A DNA stretch of 64,000 nt from Bacteroides cutis. Lineage in GTDB: Bacteria > Bacteroidota > Bacteroidia > Bacteroidales > Bacteroidaceae. The stretch is taken from NCBI RefSeq assembly GCF_900241005.1, contig NZ_OEST01000007.1, positions 124,001 to 188,000 on the forward strand. Direction: 5' to 3'. This document shows, piece by piece, positions 47,360 through 55,733 of this stretch; positions within the stretch are counted from its first letter, which is position 1; every line of letters begins with the position of its first letter. A model generated the notes under the pieces. The model worked only from the letters and a program-made list of their open reading frames with translations. It was not told the origin of the DNA and made no database searches. A program made the position numbers and the translations under genes.

Positions 47360-48514
47360 TTATTCTAATCTGCGTGCACCGTCACCAATGATTACATCAT
47401 AAACTTTCGGGCTTCTACCGAATTTCTTCTTGAATTCATCTTTTGCTCTTTCAATAAATGTACTGTAAAGCTCATCTTTTACCAGATTGATGGTACAACC
47501 GCCAAAACCGCCACCCATTACGCGTGAACCGGTCACGCCACAGTCAAAGGCAAGGTCGTTGAGGAAGTCGAGTTCTTCGCAGCTTACTTCATACAACTTA
47601 CTCATACCGTGGTGGGTTTCGTACATCTTTTGGCCTACAGTTTCGTAATCATCTTTCTCCAAAGCATCACAAACATCGAGCACACGCTGGATTTCTTCGA
47701 TTACATATTCTGCACGCATATAATCTTCTGCGCTGATATCGGCTTTAGCTTCCTCCAGCATTTCCATGGTACAGTCACGTAAGAATTCTACATGGGGATG
47801 TTTTCTCTGTATGGCAGCAACCGCAGCTTCGCAACTTTGGCGACGTTTGTTATAGGCAGAAGAAGCCAATTCATGTTTTACAACGGAGTCTACCAATACC
47901 AGACGGTATCCCTTCGGGTTGAACGGGAAGTATTGATATTCCAGTGAACGGCAATCCAGACGGATCAGGCTGCCTTGCTTTCCGAATACGGATGCAAATT
48001 GATCCATGATACCGCAGTTCACGCCACAGTAATTATGCTCGGTAGCTTGTCCTACTTTCGCCAATTCGAATTTGTCAATTTTGTTCTCACCGAACAGGTC
48101 ATTTATAGCGTATGCGTATGTACTTTCCAATGCGGCGGAAGAAGACATACCGGCTCCCAGAGGTACATCACCTGCAAAAGCGGTATTGAAACCTTTCACT
48201 TCTACACCACGCTTAATCATTTCACGGCATACACCGAAAATATATCTTGCCCAGCTGGCACGCGGGGCGTCTTCTTCATTCAAACCAAACTCCACATAAT
48301 CTTTCAAATCGATGGAATAAGCTTTTACTGTGTTTGTGCCATTAGGTTTAATTTCTGCAATCATGCCCTTGTCGATTGCTCCGGGAAATACAAAACCACC
48401 GTTATAGTCAGTGTGTTCACCGATAAGGTTGATGCGACCCGGAGAAGCATATACAGCTCCCGTTGTTCCGTCAAAATGTTTGATGAAACGGCTTCTTACG
48501 TATTCTATATCCAT
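47360..48514 (-). CDS. galK: Galactokinase
   Basis: 384 codons. The galactokinase signature GRINLIGEHTDYNGG is near residue 25, the GHMP ATP loop is LGAGMSSSAALE, and the C-terminal motif is GGGFGGCTI. It phosphorylates galactose at C1 with ATP, the committing step of the Leloir pathway. Last gene of galM-gluP-galK, followed by a terminator. Confidence 0.95.
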   Translation of the reverse strand: MDIEYVRSRFIKHFDGTTGAVYASPGRINLIGEHTDYNGGFVFPGAIDKGMIAEIKPNGTNTVKAYSIDLKDYVEFGLNEEDAPRASWARYIFGVCREMIKRGVEVKGFNTAFAGDVPLGAGMSSSAALESTYAYAINDLFGENKIDKFELAKVGQATEHNYCGVNCGIMDQFASVFGKQGSLIRLDCRSLEYQYFPFNPKGYRLVLVDSVVKHELASSAYNKRRQSCEAAVAAIQRKHPHVEFLRDCTMEMLEEAKADISAEDYMRAEYVIEEIQRVLDVCDALEKDDYETVGQKMYETHHGMSKLYEVSCEELDFLNDLAFDCGVTGSRVMGGGFGGCTINLVKDELYSTFIERAKDEFKKKFGRSPKVYDVIIGDGARRLE

Positions 48515-48551
48515 GATACTAATATATTAAGGTGAATAATTATATTCTTGA

Positions 48552-49832
48552 TTATTTCTTTGAACTGTCAATTCTTGAACCTACCAAAGCGTAGAACAGG
48601 ATATAACCGGCACAGAAGAGAACTACCCAATAGCTGGTCATATAATCGGTAAGGTCAGCCAACCAACCTTGGATAGCTACCATGACAGCGCAACCGAATA
48701 CCATTGTCATGAAAATACCACTGGCAATAGCCGTGTATTTACCAAGGCCTTCAACTGCCATATTGAAAATACCACCCCACATCACACTGGTGCAGAGCCC
48801 AACCAGCAAGAAAGCGAATATTCCTACAGGAACTTCCGCCCAAATAAGTTCTAATTGAGCCCAGTCGATACCCGGAACATTTACTGTGATATCTGTAGGC
48901 GCAAACATACCGAATGCCACAAGTATAAGGCTGGCACTGGCAACTACCGTAATCATTTTTCTACTTGAAATCTTACCGGCAATGGTACCACCAACCAAAC
49001 GGCCTACGAGCATCATCAACCAATAAACGGCAACAATAAGACCTACAATGCTGGCATCCATACCCAAACCGGGAGTAGCTGCGTCAGGCGCTGAAGAAAG
49101 ATATTGGAGGATGTAAGTCGGTGTTCCTACTTCAACACCCATATACAGGAAGATAGCGATAATACCGAGAACGAAGTGGCGATATTTCATGGCACCTTTG
49201 ATAAGCGTGGTGTCAACCGGAGCTTGTTCGGGTTCTTCAATCTTGGTGAAGAAGATTACGATGAAACCGATGATGAAGATTGCAAGCGCAATCATCAATG
49301 CAGGTGTAGCATCGGCAATGTGTGCTTTAGCGGCATCACCAATCAAGGCACCCATAATGATATATACGGCTACGGCAGCAGTACTGTTGAACACGCCACC
49401 GATCTGGATGAGCTGGTTTCCTTTGTTTCCACCGCCACCGAGGAGGTTCAGCATAGGATTGACTACACAATTGAGGATACACATTGTGAAACCACTGATG
49501 AAGGCACCGATCAGATAAACCAAAAAAGCGCTTTCTTTACCCACGTGTCCACTCAACCATTGCACGAGAATACCGATAATTCCCACGAACAGACCGATAA
49601 GTGCAGTTTTCTTATAACCGAACTTGGCGATGAGCATACCGGCAGGAATACCCATAACAAGATATGCGATAAAGTTTCCATAGTTACCAATTTGTGCAAG
49701 TACGTTACTGGCCCCGAAATCATTCTTTACAATCACTGCCATTGGTGAACAAAGGTTAGTAACGAATGCAATCATAGCGAAGAGTGCAATCATGATAATG
49801 ATAGCTCCCCATTGTTTTTTTTGTTGACTCAT
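48552..49832 (-). CDS. gluP: MFS glucose/galactose transporter
   Basis: 426 codons with about 12 hydrophobic segments. It belongs to the FHS (fucose-galactose-glucose:H+ symporter) branch of the major facilitator superfamily, as judged by length and the layout of helices; the loop GKISSRKM is consistent. Placed between galM and galK, so galactose is the likely substrate. Confidence 0.88.
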   Translation of the reverse strand: MSQQKKQWGAIIIMIALFAMIAFVTNLCSPMAVIVKNDFGASNVLAQIGNYGNFIAYLVMGIPAGMLIAKFGYKKTALIGLFVGIIGILVQWLSGHVGKESAFLVYLIGAFISGFTMCILNCVVNPMLNLLGGGGNKGNQLIQIGGVFNSTAAVAVYIIMGALIGDAAKAHIADATPALMIALAIFIIGFIVIFFTKIEEPEQAPVDTTLIKGAMKYRHFVLGIIAIFLYMGVEVGTPTYILQYLSSAPDAATPGLGMDASIVGLIVAVYWLMMLVGRLVGGTIAGKISSRKMITVVASASLILVAFGMFAPTDITVNVPGIDWAQLELIWAEVPVGIFAFLLVGLCTSVMWGGIFNMAVEGLGKYTAIASGIFMTMVFGCAVMVAIQGWLADLTDYMTSYWVVLFCAGYILFYALVGSRIDSSKK

Positions 49833-49872
49833 GTTTTTGTAGATATTAAATTATTAATTTTCTGTGTTTTAT

Positions 49873-50970
49873 TTATTCCTCCACACCAAACTTATAGATG
49901 GTTATCTGTTGATATTCATCGCCCGGAAGCAATACTGCCGAGGGGAAGTGAGCTTTATTCGGGGTGTCAGGGAAACATTGGGCTTCAAAACATACTGCGC
50001 TTCTTGCAGGGAATGTGGCACCGTGTGCACCGGTAAAACCACCTAACCAGTTGCCTGTGTAAAGTTGTACACCGTTCTCTGTGGTGTAAACTTCCATTGT
50101 TCGGCCACTGACGGGGTCAGTACAAGTCGCGGCAAGGCTCAGTTCGCCACTTTCCGTTTTATTCAGTACATAGCAATGATCATATCCGGTTCCGTTCACC
50201 AATTGCTGGAATTTGTCATCGATACGTTCACCGATTGTATGCGGAGTACGGAAATCCATCGGCGTACCTTCCACTTTCAAAATTTCTCCGGTGGGGATAG
50301 ATACCTCGTCAATGGGTACATAAAAATCAGCATTGATGGTAACGATATTATTCAGAACGGTAGGAGAGGGGTTTGCAATACCTGCAAGATTGAAAAAACC
50401 GTGATTGGTCAGGTTGACAACAGTAGCTTTGTCGGTAGTGGCCCGGTATTCTATAACCAGAGCGTTGGTCTCGTTTTCCAGACGATACGTCATTTCCACT
50501 TCCAGATTGCCGGGGAAACCTTCTTCGCCATCGGCAGAGGTATAGTTGAAAATGACGGTTGACTCATCGGGTTGCGTGGCATCCCAAACACGTGCATGAA
50601 AGCCGGTAGGACCGCCATGCAATGAATTGGGGCCGTTATTGATTGTCAACTGATGTTCTTCGCCGTATAAAGTGAATTTTCCTTTAGCAATGCGGTTGCC
50701 GTAGCGTCCGATAGTAGTATTCAGGAAAGGTTCGGGACTGTTGATTACGTTGTCTATACTGTCATGTCCCAGAATTACGTTGGCATATTTCCCATTTTTG
50801 TCAGGTACCATTATCGAAAGAATTGCACAACCGTAGTTGGTAACTGCCACTTCCATTCCCTGGGCATTTTTAAGGATAAACAAATCTGTTTTTTTGTTAT
50901 TTATATCCTTTTGAAAGTCTTTTTTGTCCAATTCGGACAAATTGCTTTCTGTTGGAGTAGTGTTTATCAT
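49873..50970 (-). CDS. galM: Aldose 1-epimerase (galactose mutarotase)
   Basis: 365 codons. Catalytic His in LTNHGFFNLAG, substrate loop NSLHGGPTGFHARVW, and the catalytic Glu in CFEAQCFPDTPNKAHFP. About 30 N-terminal residues are a charged extension without a signal peptide, so it is cytoplasmic. It supplies alpha-galactose to the kinase encoded in the same operon. Confidence 0.93.
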   Translation of the reverse strand: MINTTPTESNLSELDKKDFQKDINNKKTDLFILKNAQGMEVAVTNYGCAILSIMVPDKNGKYANVILGHDSIDNVINSPEPFLNTTIGRYGNRIAKGKFTLYGEEHQLTINNGPNSLHGGPTGFHARVWDATQPDESTVIFNYTSADGEEGFPGNLEVEMTYRLENETNALVIEYRATTDKATVVNLTNHGFFNLAGIANPSPTVLNNIVTINADFYVPIDEVSIPTGEILKVEGTPMDFRTPHTIGERIDDKFQQLVNGTGYDHCYVLNKTESGELSLAATCTDPVSGRTMEVYTTENGVQLYTGNWLGGFTGAHGATFPARSAVCFEAQCFPDTPNKAHFPSAVLLPGDEYQQITIYKFGVEE

Positions 50971-50995
50971 AACATGGTATTATTTAAATTTCTTG

Positions 50996-51026
50996 CAAAT
51001 AAAAAGAAATTCTTTTGTTCCCCCAA
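50996..51026 (-). promoter_or_regulatory. Promoter candidate of the galM-gluP-galK operon
   Basis: Minus strand: TTG (51026-51024), a 20-base spacer, TTTATTTG (51003-50996; one mismatch to TAnnTTTG), 26 bases before the galM ATG. Confidence 0.45.
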
Positions 51027-51103
51027 GTAAATGAGAGGAAATGTGAAGAACATTTTAGGAAAGTTTAGCGTTTAACAAATGGAAGACAAATTGATATTTT
51101 TTG

Positions 51104-51111
51104 TATGTTTG
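51104..51111 (+). promoter_or_regulatory. -7 element of manA
   Basis: TATGTTTG, full TAnnTTTG match, 60 bases before the manA ATG; no clear -33. Confidence 0.45.
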
Positions 51112-51170
51112 TCGCGTTAATCTAAAAAAGTATTGTATCAATTTCGAATTGTACTAATTAAAAACAACGA

Positions 51171-52145
51171 ATGTATCCTCTAAAATTTGAGCCCATTTTG
51201 AAGCAGACGCTTTGGGGGGGCGACAAGATTATTCCATTCAAACACTTGAATGAAAGCTTGCCGAATGTAGGTGAGAGTTGGGAAGTTTCAGCAGTAGAAG
51301 ATAGTGAATCTGTCGTAGCCAATGGTTCGGATAAAGGATTGACTTTGCCTGAAATGGTTCGTAAATACAGGGAAGAATTGGTGGGTGAAGCCAATTATGC
51401 ACGTTTTGGCAACAAGTTTCCTCTGTTGATAAAATTTATTGATGCTAAATTGGATTTATCTATTCAGGTACATCCGGGTGATGAGTTGGCAAAGAAACGT
51501 CATAACAGTTTCGGTAAAAATGAAATGTGGTATGTGATTGCTGCGGACAAAGGTGCCAAATTAATTTCCGGTTTTGCCGAACAGATTACTCCGAAAGAGT
51601 ATAAAGAGAGAGTTTATAATGGAACTTTTGCAGAAGTTCTCCAGACTTGTGCCATCCAGCCGGGGGATGTATTTTATGTTCCGGCAGGTCGTGTGCATGG
51701 GATAGGTGCCGGTGCATTTGTAGCGGAAATTCAACAAACTTCGGATATCACTTATCGTATTTTTGATTATAATCGTAAGGATAAAGACGGTAAGTCCCGT
51801 GAACTGCATACCAGCCAGGCTATCGAAGCCATTAATTTTACCGATGTACAGGATGATTTCCGTACTGCATACGAGCATATAGAGAATGAACCTGTTGAAA
51901 TGGTAGCAAGCCCTTATTTCACAACGTCTATATATGATATGACGGAAGAAATTACTTGCGACTATTCTGAGTTGGATTCCTTCGTCATTTTTATCTGTGT
52001 GGAAGGTGCATGCCGTTTGACGGATGACAACCGGAATGAAGTCACCCTGCGTGCCGGTGAAACAGTTCTGTTGCCTGCTGCCACTCAAGAAGTGACAATT
52101 GTTCCGGAAGGCGGCAGTGTGAAGCTTTTAGAAACTTATGTATAA
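51171..52145 (+). CDS. manA: Mannose-6-phosphate isomerase, class I
   Basis: 324 codons, the short class I form. The cupin zinc site is in IQVHPGDE with a Glu in NEMWYV, and VPAGRVHGIGAGAF plus TYRIFDY follow. It interconverts mannose-6-phosphate and fructose-6-phosphate, feeding GDP-sugar precursors. It is the last gene before the capsule locus. Function is housekeeping; capsule linkage is by position only. Confidence 0.94.
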   Translation: MYPLKFEPILKQTLWGGDKIIPFKHLNESLPNVGESWEVSAVEDSESVVANGSDKGLTLPEMVRKYREELVGEANYARFGNKFPLLIKFIDAKLDLSIQVHPGDELAKKRHNSFGKNEMWYVIAADKGAKLISGFAEQITPKEYKERVYNGTFAEVLQTCAIQPGDVFYVPAGRVHGIGAGAFVAEIQQTSDITYRIFDYNRKDKDGKSRELHTSQAIEAINFTDVQDDFRTAYEHIENEPVEMVASPYFTTSIYDMTEEITCDYSELDSFVIFICVEGACRLTDDNRNEVTLRAGETVLLPAATQEVTIVPEGGSVKLLETYV

Positions 52146-52163
52146 GTTTATTTCCTTGTTTTG

Positions 52164-52271
52164 ATGAAGTTAACTTACTTAGCTTTATGAAGTTAACTAA
52201 GCAGACTGCAATAAGTTAACATCCTTCTATCAATGAAGTTAACATCGTGAATGGAACGATGTTAACTTCAT
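52164..52271. repeat. Five GTTAAC palindromes at exact 23-bp steps
   Basis: GTTAAC starts at 52169, 52192, 52215, 52238 and 52261. Three units share ATGAAGTTAAC and the third reads AATAAGTTAAC; the 12 bases after each differ. The fifth is the reverse complement arm of the fourth, making a terminator. Confidence 0.85.
52233..52271. terminator. Strong terminator at the end of the GTTAAC array
   Basis: A 16-bp perfect stem (ATGAAGTTAACATCGT and its complement) with a 7-base loop, then TTTT. It can serve manA; it lies 58 bp before the stop of the minus-strand CPS flank gene. Confidence 0.85.
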
Positions 52272-52328
52272 TTTTCTATGAATAGGAAACGTCCCTCTCA
52301 CCGCCGGAAATTTATTTTCGCAACACTC

Positions 52329-53006
52329 TTATCCTGCGGCTCTTTTCTTTCTTTCCTTCACTAATGCTGCAATCAGGTATTTTCCTTTTGCCGCCACTTC
52401 GCTCCACCTTGTGCCGTGTATCACCTGCCAAACGTATCCTCGCAGCCTGCCGTAATCTGACAGCCTGAGTATCGCGTTTGCCTCTTCCGGGTTGGTGATA
52501 CGCATTTGCTGCAGAGTGAACATCAGCCCGTCATAGTTGTGAGTCTGCTTGTTGTAGGCGTACTCCGGAGGCGTCAAAAAAGAATTCTCGCCGGGACTCC
52601 TTCCCTCTATTTCTGCTTTAGTTTCCTTTACTTTACTTTGTTCTGAATTGTCTGCATTTTCGGTGAAAATGTCGACAGGCTGCATGCAATTTTCTTCATT
52701 TAGCATACGGTTCGCACTGCTTTGCCCTTGTCTTTCGATGTTTTGTTCCTGTCTTTCGGTGCTTTGTTCAGAATTTCCCGTAATCTGAGCTGCGTTTCCT
52801 TCTCCTGCCTTGTGTGCAAAAAGCGTGCACTGCTCCTTGTCCCACATCAGGTAATACCCCTTCTCCTTATGCAGCTTGCAGAGCAGCTTCATTACTGCCC
52901 CCACGCCTGCCAGTCCGTATTTCGCCTCCACCAGTTCTATTGGTGTGTCCTCAAAGAAACTCACGTTCAACGGGAAATACATAATCCCCCCATAATTCAT
53001 CGCCAT
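52329..53006 (-). CDS. DUF4373 (Lin1244/Lin1753-like) protein of a capsule-locus flank
   Basis: 225 codons with a good ribosome site (AGGAG, 9 bp before the ATG). The N-terminal 70 residues (YFPLNVSFFEDTPIELVEAK, GVGAVMKLLCKLHKEKGYY) match the Lin1244/Lin1753-type domain, a DnaD-like helical fold. A Gln/Glu/Ser-rich linker follows, and the C-terminal about 60 residues are helical and basic. Such proteins are typical of the edges of Bacteroides CPS loci; their function there is not known to me. It follows the 114-codon gene by 29 bp. Confidence 0.75.
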   Translation of the reverse strand: MAMNYGGIMYFPLNVSFFEDTPIELVEAKYGLAGVGAVMKLLCKLHKEKGYYLMWDKEQCTLFAHKAGEGNAAQITGNSEQSTERQEQNIERQGQSSANRMLNEENCMQPVDIFTENADNSEQSKVKETKAEIEGRSPGENSFLTPPEYAYNKQTHNYDGLMFTLQQMRITNPEEANAILRLSDYGRLRGYVWQVIHGTRWSEVAAKGKYLIAALVKERKKRAAG

Positions 53007-53035
53007 ACTTTCACTCCTTTCATTCTTTCATTTTC

Positions 53036-53380
53036 TCAGCAAATCGGTCTCCACTCCAAGAAATTCTCCAATTGGAAGTTCCTCCATTTCTGCAAGTCCA
53101 CATCCCAATACACAATGGTTCCCGTCACTCTCATGATGTCATACTCCTTTTGGAACATGGTCTGGTATGGCAGCAGCGTCGCCTTTACGAACTTGAACGT
53201 CCCGTCCTGCTTGTGGTACGCAATAAGCGCATACCCATACTGCATGTGGTCCAACAAGCTTTCAATGCGCCCTGTCATCCATTCGGCGCATTCTTCCGAA
53301 TGCCCCTTTTCCAACATGATACGGATTTTCCACAGATTTCTTAATGCTTCGTGAAGTGAAGCCGCCTTTTTCTTTTTCAT
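53036..53380 (-). CDS. DUF2693-like small protein
   Basis: 114 codons. The C-terminal half (DGTFKFVKATLLP, then YWDVDLQKWRNFQLENF) resembles the DUF2693 pattern of a 'KxGTxRxAxGTLxP' strand pair followed by 'YFDxExxxWRSFxxxN'. This is recognition by eye, not a search. It forms an operon with the DUF4373 gene 29 bp downstream. A terminator-like hairpin at 53453-53490 stands between it and the upstream flank gene. Confidence 0.6.
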   Translation of the reverse strand: MKKKKAASLHEALRNLWKIRIMLEKGHSEECAEWMTGRIESLLDHMQYGYALIAYHKQDGTFKFVKATLLPYQTMFQKEYDIMRVTGTIVYWDVDLQKWRNFQLENFLEWRPIC

Positions 53381-53452
53381 GATTTCTCTGATTAAATAAT
53401 TAATAAACAGTATTTAAATTCCGTTCAGCATGTGTTGTGGTCACTGCATAAA

Positions 53453-53490
53453 AAAAGATGCCGGCTCATTTTGAAAAAGCGGCATCTTTT
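53453..53490 (-). terminator. Terminator between capsule-flank genes
   Basis: An 11-bp stem AAAAGATGCCG/CGGCATCTTTT with a 16-base loop and, on the minus strand, a run of seven T. It ends the 53592-53970 transcript or acts as a leader attenuator for the 53380 gene: a -7 match (minus TATCTTTG, 53524-53531) lies just upstream of it. Confidence 0.75.
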
Positions 53491-53591
53491 TATGGGTGTG
53501 ACTCAATCCTTGCTAAAGCGCAGCAAAGATACGGGTCGTTCATGACAGGTTGTCCACCGATATTACCCGGCGGGTTTATTACTGGTTAATG

Positions 53592-53970
53592 TTACTTATT
53601 TTTATTGTTTTTGGATGGTTTTCTCTTGGATTCTTCTAAAAGGAGTTCCTTCTTGATTTCAGTGATATCCTCCTTTATGGTGTTGTAGGACATCGGTTTA
53701 TCGTTTGCTGTTTGGAAAATCTCCAACTTTGTGAGATATCTGCAAAGCGTTGCCGTTCCATACTTCGGGTCCACTCCTATACCCCCTTTAAGGAAAGTGA
53801 TGAGGAACGCTTTTTCTATCGCCCCCCGTTCCCCTGTAACGTACTGAATATCCCCTCCCGGCTTCGGTCCTCTTTTAGCCTTAAAGTTTTGTTTAACAGT
53901 TTGATTACTCTTGTTGTTGTTCGCTCCAGCGGTTTTTTTTACCCGCTGTTTTTTTCTTTAATTGTTTCAT
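53592..53970 (-). pseudogene. Capsule-flank gene interrupted by a poly-A frameshift
   Basis: The ATG at 53970 reads only 21 codons (MKQLKKKTAG...) to a TAA at 53905. The +1 frame is open from 53957 to the stop at 53592 (about 121 codons) and looks like the real protein (GGDIQYVTGERGAIEKAF, FLKGGIGVDPKYGTATL, basic C-terminus). Removing one A from the 7-A run (53949-53955) joins the two in frame, giving about 125 residues. A GTG at 53774 could start a 60-codon remnant. It could be a true mutation, phase variation, ribosomal slippage or a sequencing error. Function unknown. Confidence 0.65.
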
Positions 53971-54157
53971 ATTAATTTTCTATTTTGTGCCGGTATTTAC
54001 CGGTGGACAAAACATCATGAATCACGAAGTTACAGCTATTGCGAGAGATATGCAACGAATGGACGGTGCTTTATTGAAAAACGCCTGTAATGAATTGTAT
54101 GTCAGGTGAGTATAAGCGAAAAACGAGGGTGTTTTTTTAATGTTCATTTAATGTCCG

Positions 54158-54189
54158 CAAAGATACGGGGTATTTCCGAACTGTGCAAA
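54158..54189 (-). promoter_or_regulatory. Promoter for the minus-strand capsule-flank genes
   Basis: Minus strand: TTTG (54189-54186), a 20-base spacer, TATCTTTG (54165-54158). Full match; drives the gene at 53970, divergent from upxY. Confidence 0.65.
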
Positions 54190-54365
54190 ATGTTTAATAA
54201 AAATATTTTTATCGCTATTTGTTTTAAACTAAAACAAGTTGATATACAGAAATATACGCACTCGAAAATGTTATTCGTCTTTTCTATTCCTTTATCTAAA
54301 TTTTCGTCTTTTTTTGTTGAAATATCCTGACGTTTTTAAAATGAACGTTTAAAAAACAGTTTTGT

Positions 54366-54453
54366 ACTATAAACAGTTCGTTTATAGTGATTTACCGACA
54401 GGTAATGCACAAGTACATAAAAACAGTCGGCAAGAGGGGCTCAATACTTGCCG
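54366..54453 (+). promoter_or_regulatory. upxY leader with three consecutive hairpins
   Basis: Stems: ACTATAAAC/GTTTATAGT (54366-54388, 5-base loop), TTACC/GGTAA (54391-54404) and CGGCAAG/CTTGCCG (54428-54453, 12-base loop). UpxY proteins are known to prevent premature termination in the leaders of their own loci, so these are candidate target structures. Confidence 0.55.
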
Positions 54454-54543
54454 TATTTTATATAAAGTGCCCGCAAGTGATTGGAATTCAAGCTTATGTG
54501 AGAATTTCAAAGCCCCGGGAGAACACCCTTTTCTGAACTGGAC

Positions 54544-55098
54544 ATGGAACCGACCATCAAAATAGAAACGGAAAAAGAGACCGAGACTTGGTTCGCCATG
54601 CGTGCCACGTACCGCCGAGAGCCTGATGCCATGCGTCTTTTAGAAAAAGAGAAATTAGGTTGTTTCGTCCCCATGCAGTACAAGATATGTATTAAGAAGG
54701 GTAAGAAAATCCGTGTACTAGTGCCCGTCATCCACAATCTTCTTTTTGTGCATGCTCGCCCTTCCGATTTGAAGCGTGTCAAGTCCCAGGTAGCATACCT
54801 GCAATATATCACCGACACCCGCAGCGGCCAGAAAATCATCGTCCCCGACGTGCAGATGCAGCGTTTCATAGCCGTTGCCGGTACTTACAACGACCATCTC
54901 CTGTACTTCCAGCCCGAAGAACTGAACCTTTCGAAAGGAACTAAAGTACGTATCACCGGCGGTGACTTTGCAGGTCAGGAAGGTATCTTCCTGAAGGTGA
55001 AGGGCGCGCGTGACCGTCGCGTGGTCATCGAAATCCAAGGTGTCATAGCCGTTGCCCTGGCCACTGTCCATCCCGACCTGATAGAAGTCGTGTCATGA
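54544..55098 (+). CDS. upxY: UpxY-family transcription antitermination factor (NusG-like)
   Basis: 184 codons. The N-terminal NusG-like domain (TWFAMRATYRREPDA, LGCFVPMQYK, NLLFVHA) and a C-terminal KOW-type segment (GTKVRITGGDFAGQEG) give the UpxY layout. In Bacteroides, UpxY proteins bind polymerase at their own capsule operon and allow it through the leader to the distal genes. It is the first gene of the plus-strand capsule operon and is followed by upxZ after 70 bp. Confidence 0.93.
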   Translation: MEPTIKIETEKETETWFAMRATYRREPDAMRLLEKEKLGCFVPMQYKICIKKGKKIRVLVPVIHNLLFVHARPSDLKRVKSQVAYLQYITDTRSGQKIIVPDVQMQRFIAVAGTYNDHLLYFQPEELNLSKGTKVRITGGDFAGQEGIFLKVKGARDRRVVIEIQGVIAVALATVHPDLIEVVS

Positions 55099-55168
55099 CA
55101 TGCATTCCACTGTGGATCAGGTCATCCAACAAGCCGGAATTAATAAATAAACATCAATCATAAACAAT

Positions 55169-55657
55169 ATGTCTCTTTCTGAAGAAACACTTACGCTTCA
55201 GCGTGCCGCGCACGACCTGATGTATTTGGGTATGGACGGCAGTCCCGTCTACAGCGATGACCTTTCCCGTCGTAACGGTGAGGTTTATCGCCTGACCACC
55301 TCTTTGTACAATTCCGTATTCCAAGGTTCCACTGTCGAGGAACAGGCTAATGTCTGTCTCGCCCTTCTGATGGGCTACAACGCTTCCTTCATCGATCATG
55401 GTGAAAAGCAGGGACATGTCCAGGCAGTCCTGAACCGTTGTTGGGACCTTCTTGAGGCTCTTCCCGCCTCACTGTTGAAACTCCGTCTTCTCACCGCTTG
55501 TTATGGTGAGGTCTATGATGAACCCTTGGCCGATGAAGCCCGTAAAATCATTGCCGGTTGGGATGGGAAATCACTCACTCCTGAACAGCAGGAGGCCATC
55601 GAGGAGTTTGAGAATGTGGTGGATAATCCTTATCCGTGGGAGTATATTGAGGAGTAG
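55169..55657 (+). CDS. upxZ: UpxZ-family inhibitor of heterologous UpxY proteins
   Basis: 162 codons, acidic and mostly helical (LTLQRAAHDLMYLGMDGSPV near the N-terminus). By family and position after upxY it is a UpxZ, which inhibits the UpxY proteins of other capsule loci and so biases the cell to one capsule at a time. No membrane segments. The following gene has its own -7 element. Confidence 0.9.
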   Translation: MSLSEETLTLQRAAHDLMYLGMDGSPVYSDDLSRRNGEVYRLTTSLYNSVFQGSTVEEQANVCLALLMGYNASFIDHGEKQGHVQAVLNRCWDLLEALPASLLKLRLLTACYGEVYDEPLADEARKIIAGWDGKSLTPEQQEAIEEFENVVDNPYPWEYIEE

Positions 55658-55696
55658 AAAAAACTATAAATAAGCCTTCTCTTTGAGGAAAAAGCG

Positions 55697-55704
55697 TATA
55701 TTTG
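55697..55704 (+). promoter_or_regulatory. -7 element of the ATPase/nuclease-like gene
   Basis: TATATTTG, full TAnnTTTG match, 30 bases before the ATG at 55734; no clear -33. Confidence 0.5.
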
Positions 55705-55733
55705 CATATATCTTCTAAAAAAATAAGGCGAAA

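Larger units (their letters stand above)
53976..54543. other. Divergent capsule-locus regulatory region (568 bp)
   Basis: No gene. It holds the minus-strand promoter at 54158-54189, a possible plus-strand -7 (CAGTTTTG, 54357-54364, one mismatch) and the hairpin-rich upxY leader. I found no long inverted repeats that would make an invertible promoter. Confidence 0.6.

Noticed and set aside
49104..49748. 214-codon plus-strand frame over gluP, rich in Asp/Glu/His
   Set aside because: Antisense of a hydrophobic transporter; such composition is expected of the shadow.
52164..52271. CRISPR-like regular repeat array
   Set aside because: The conserved part is only 6-11 bases, the spacing unit 23 bp is too short for repeat plus spacer, and no cas genes are present.
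54177..54380. Invertible capsule promoter bounded by CGAACTGT (54177-54184) and ACAGTTCG (54373-54380)
   Set aside because: Only 8 matching bases, expected by chance at this scale; the arms diverge on both sides and no adjacent invertase gene or full promoter lies inside in either orientation.
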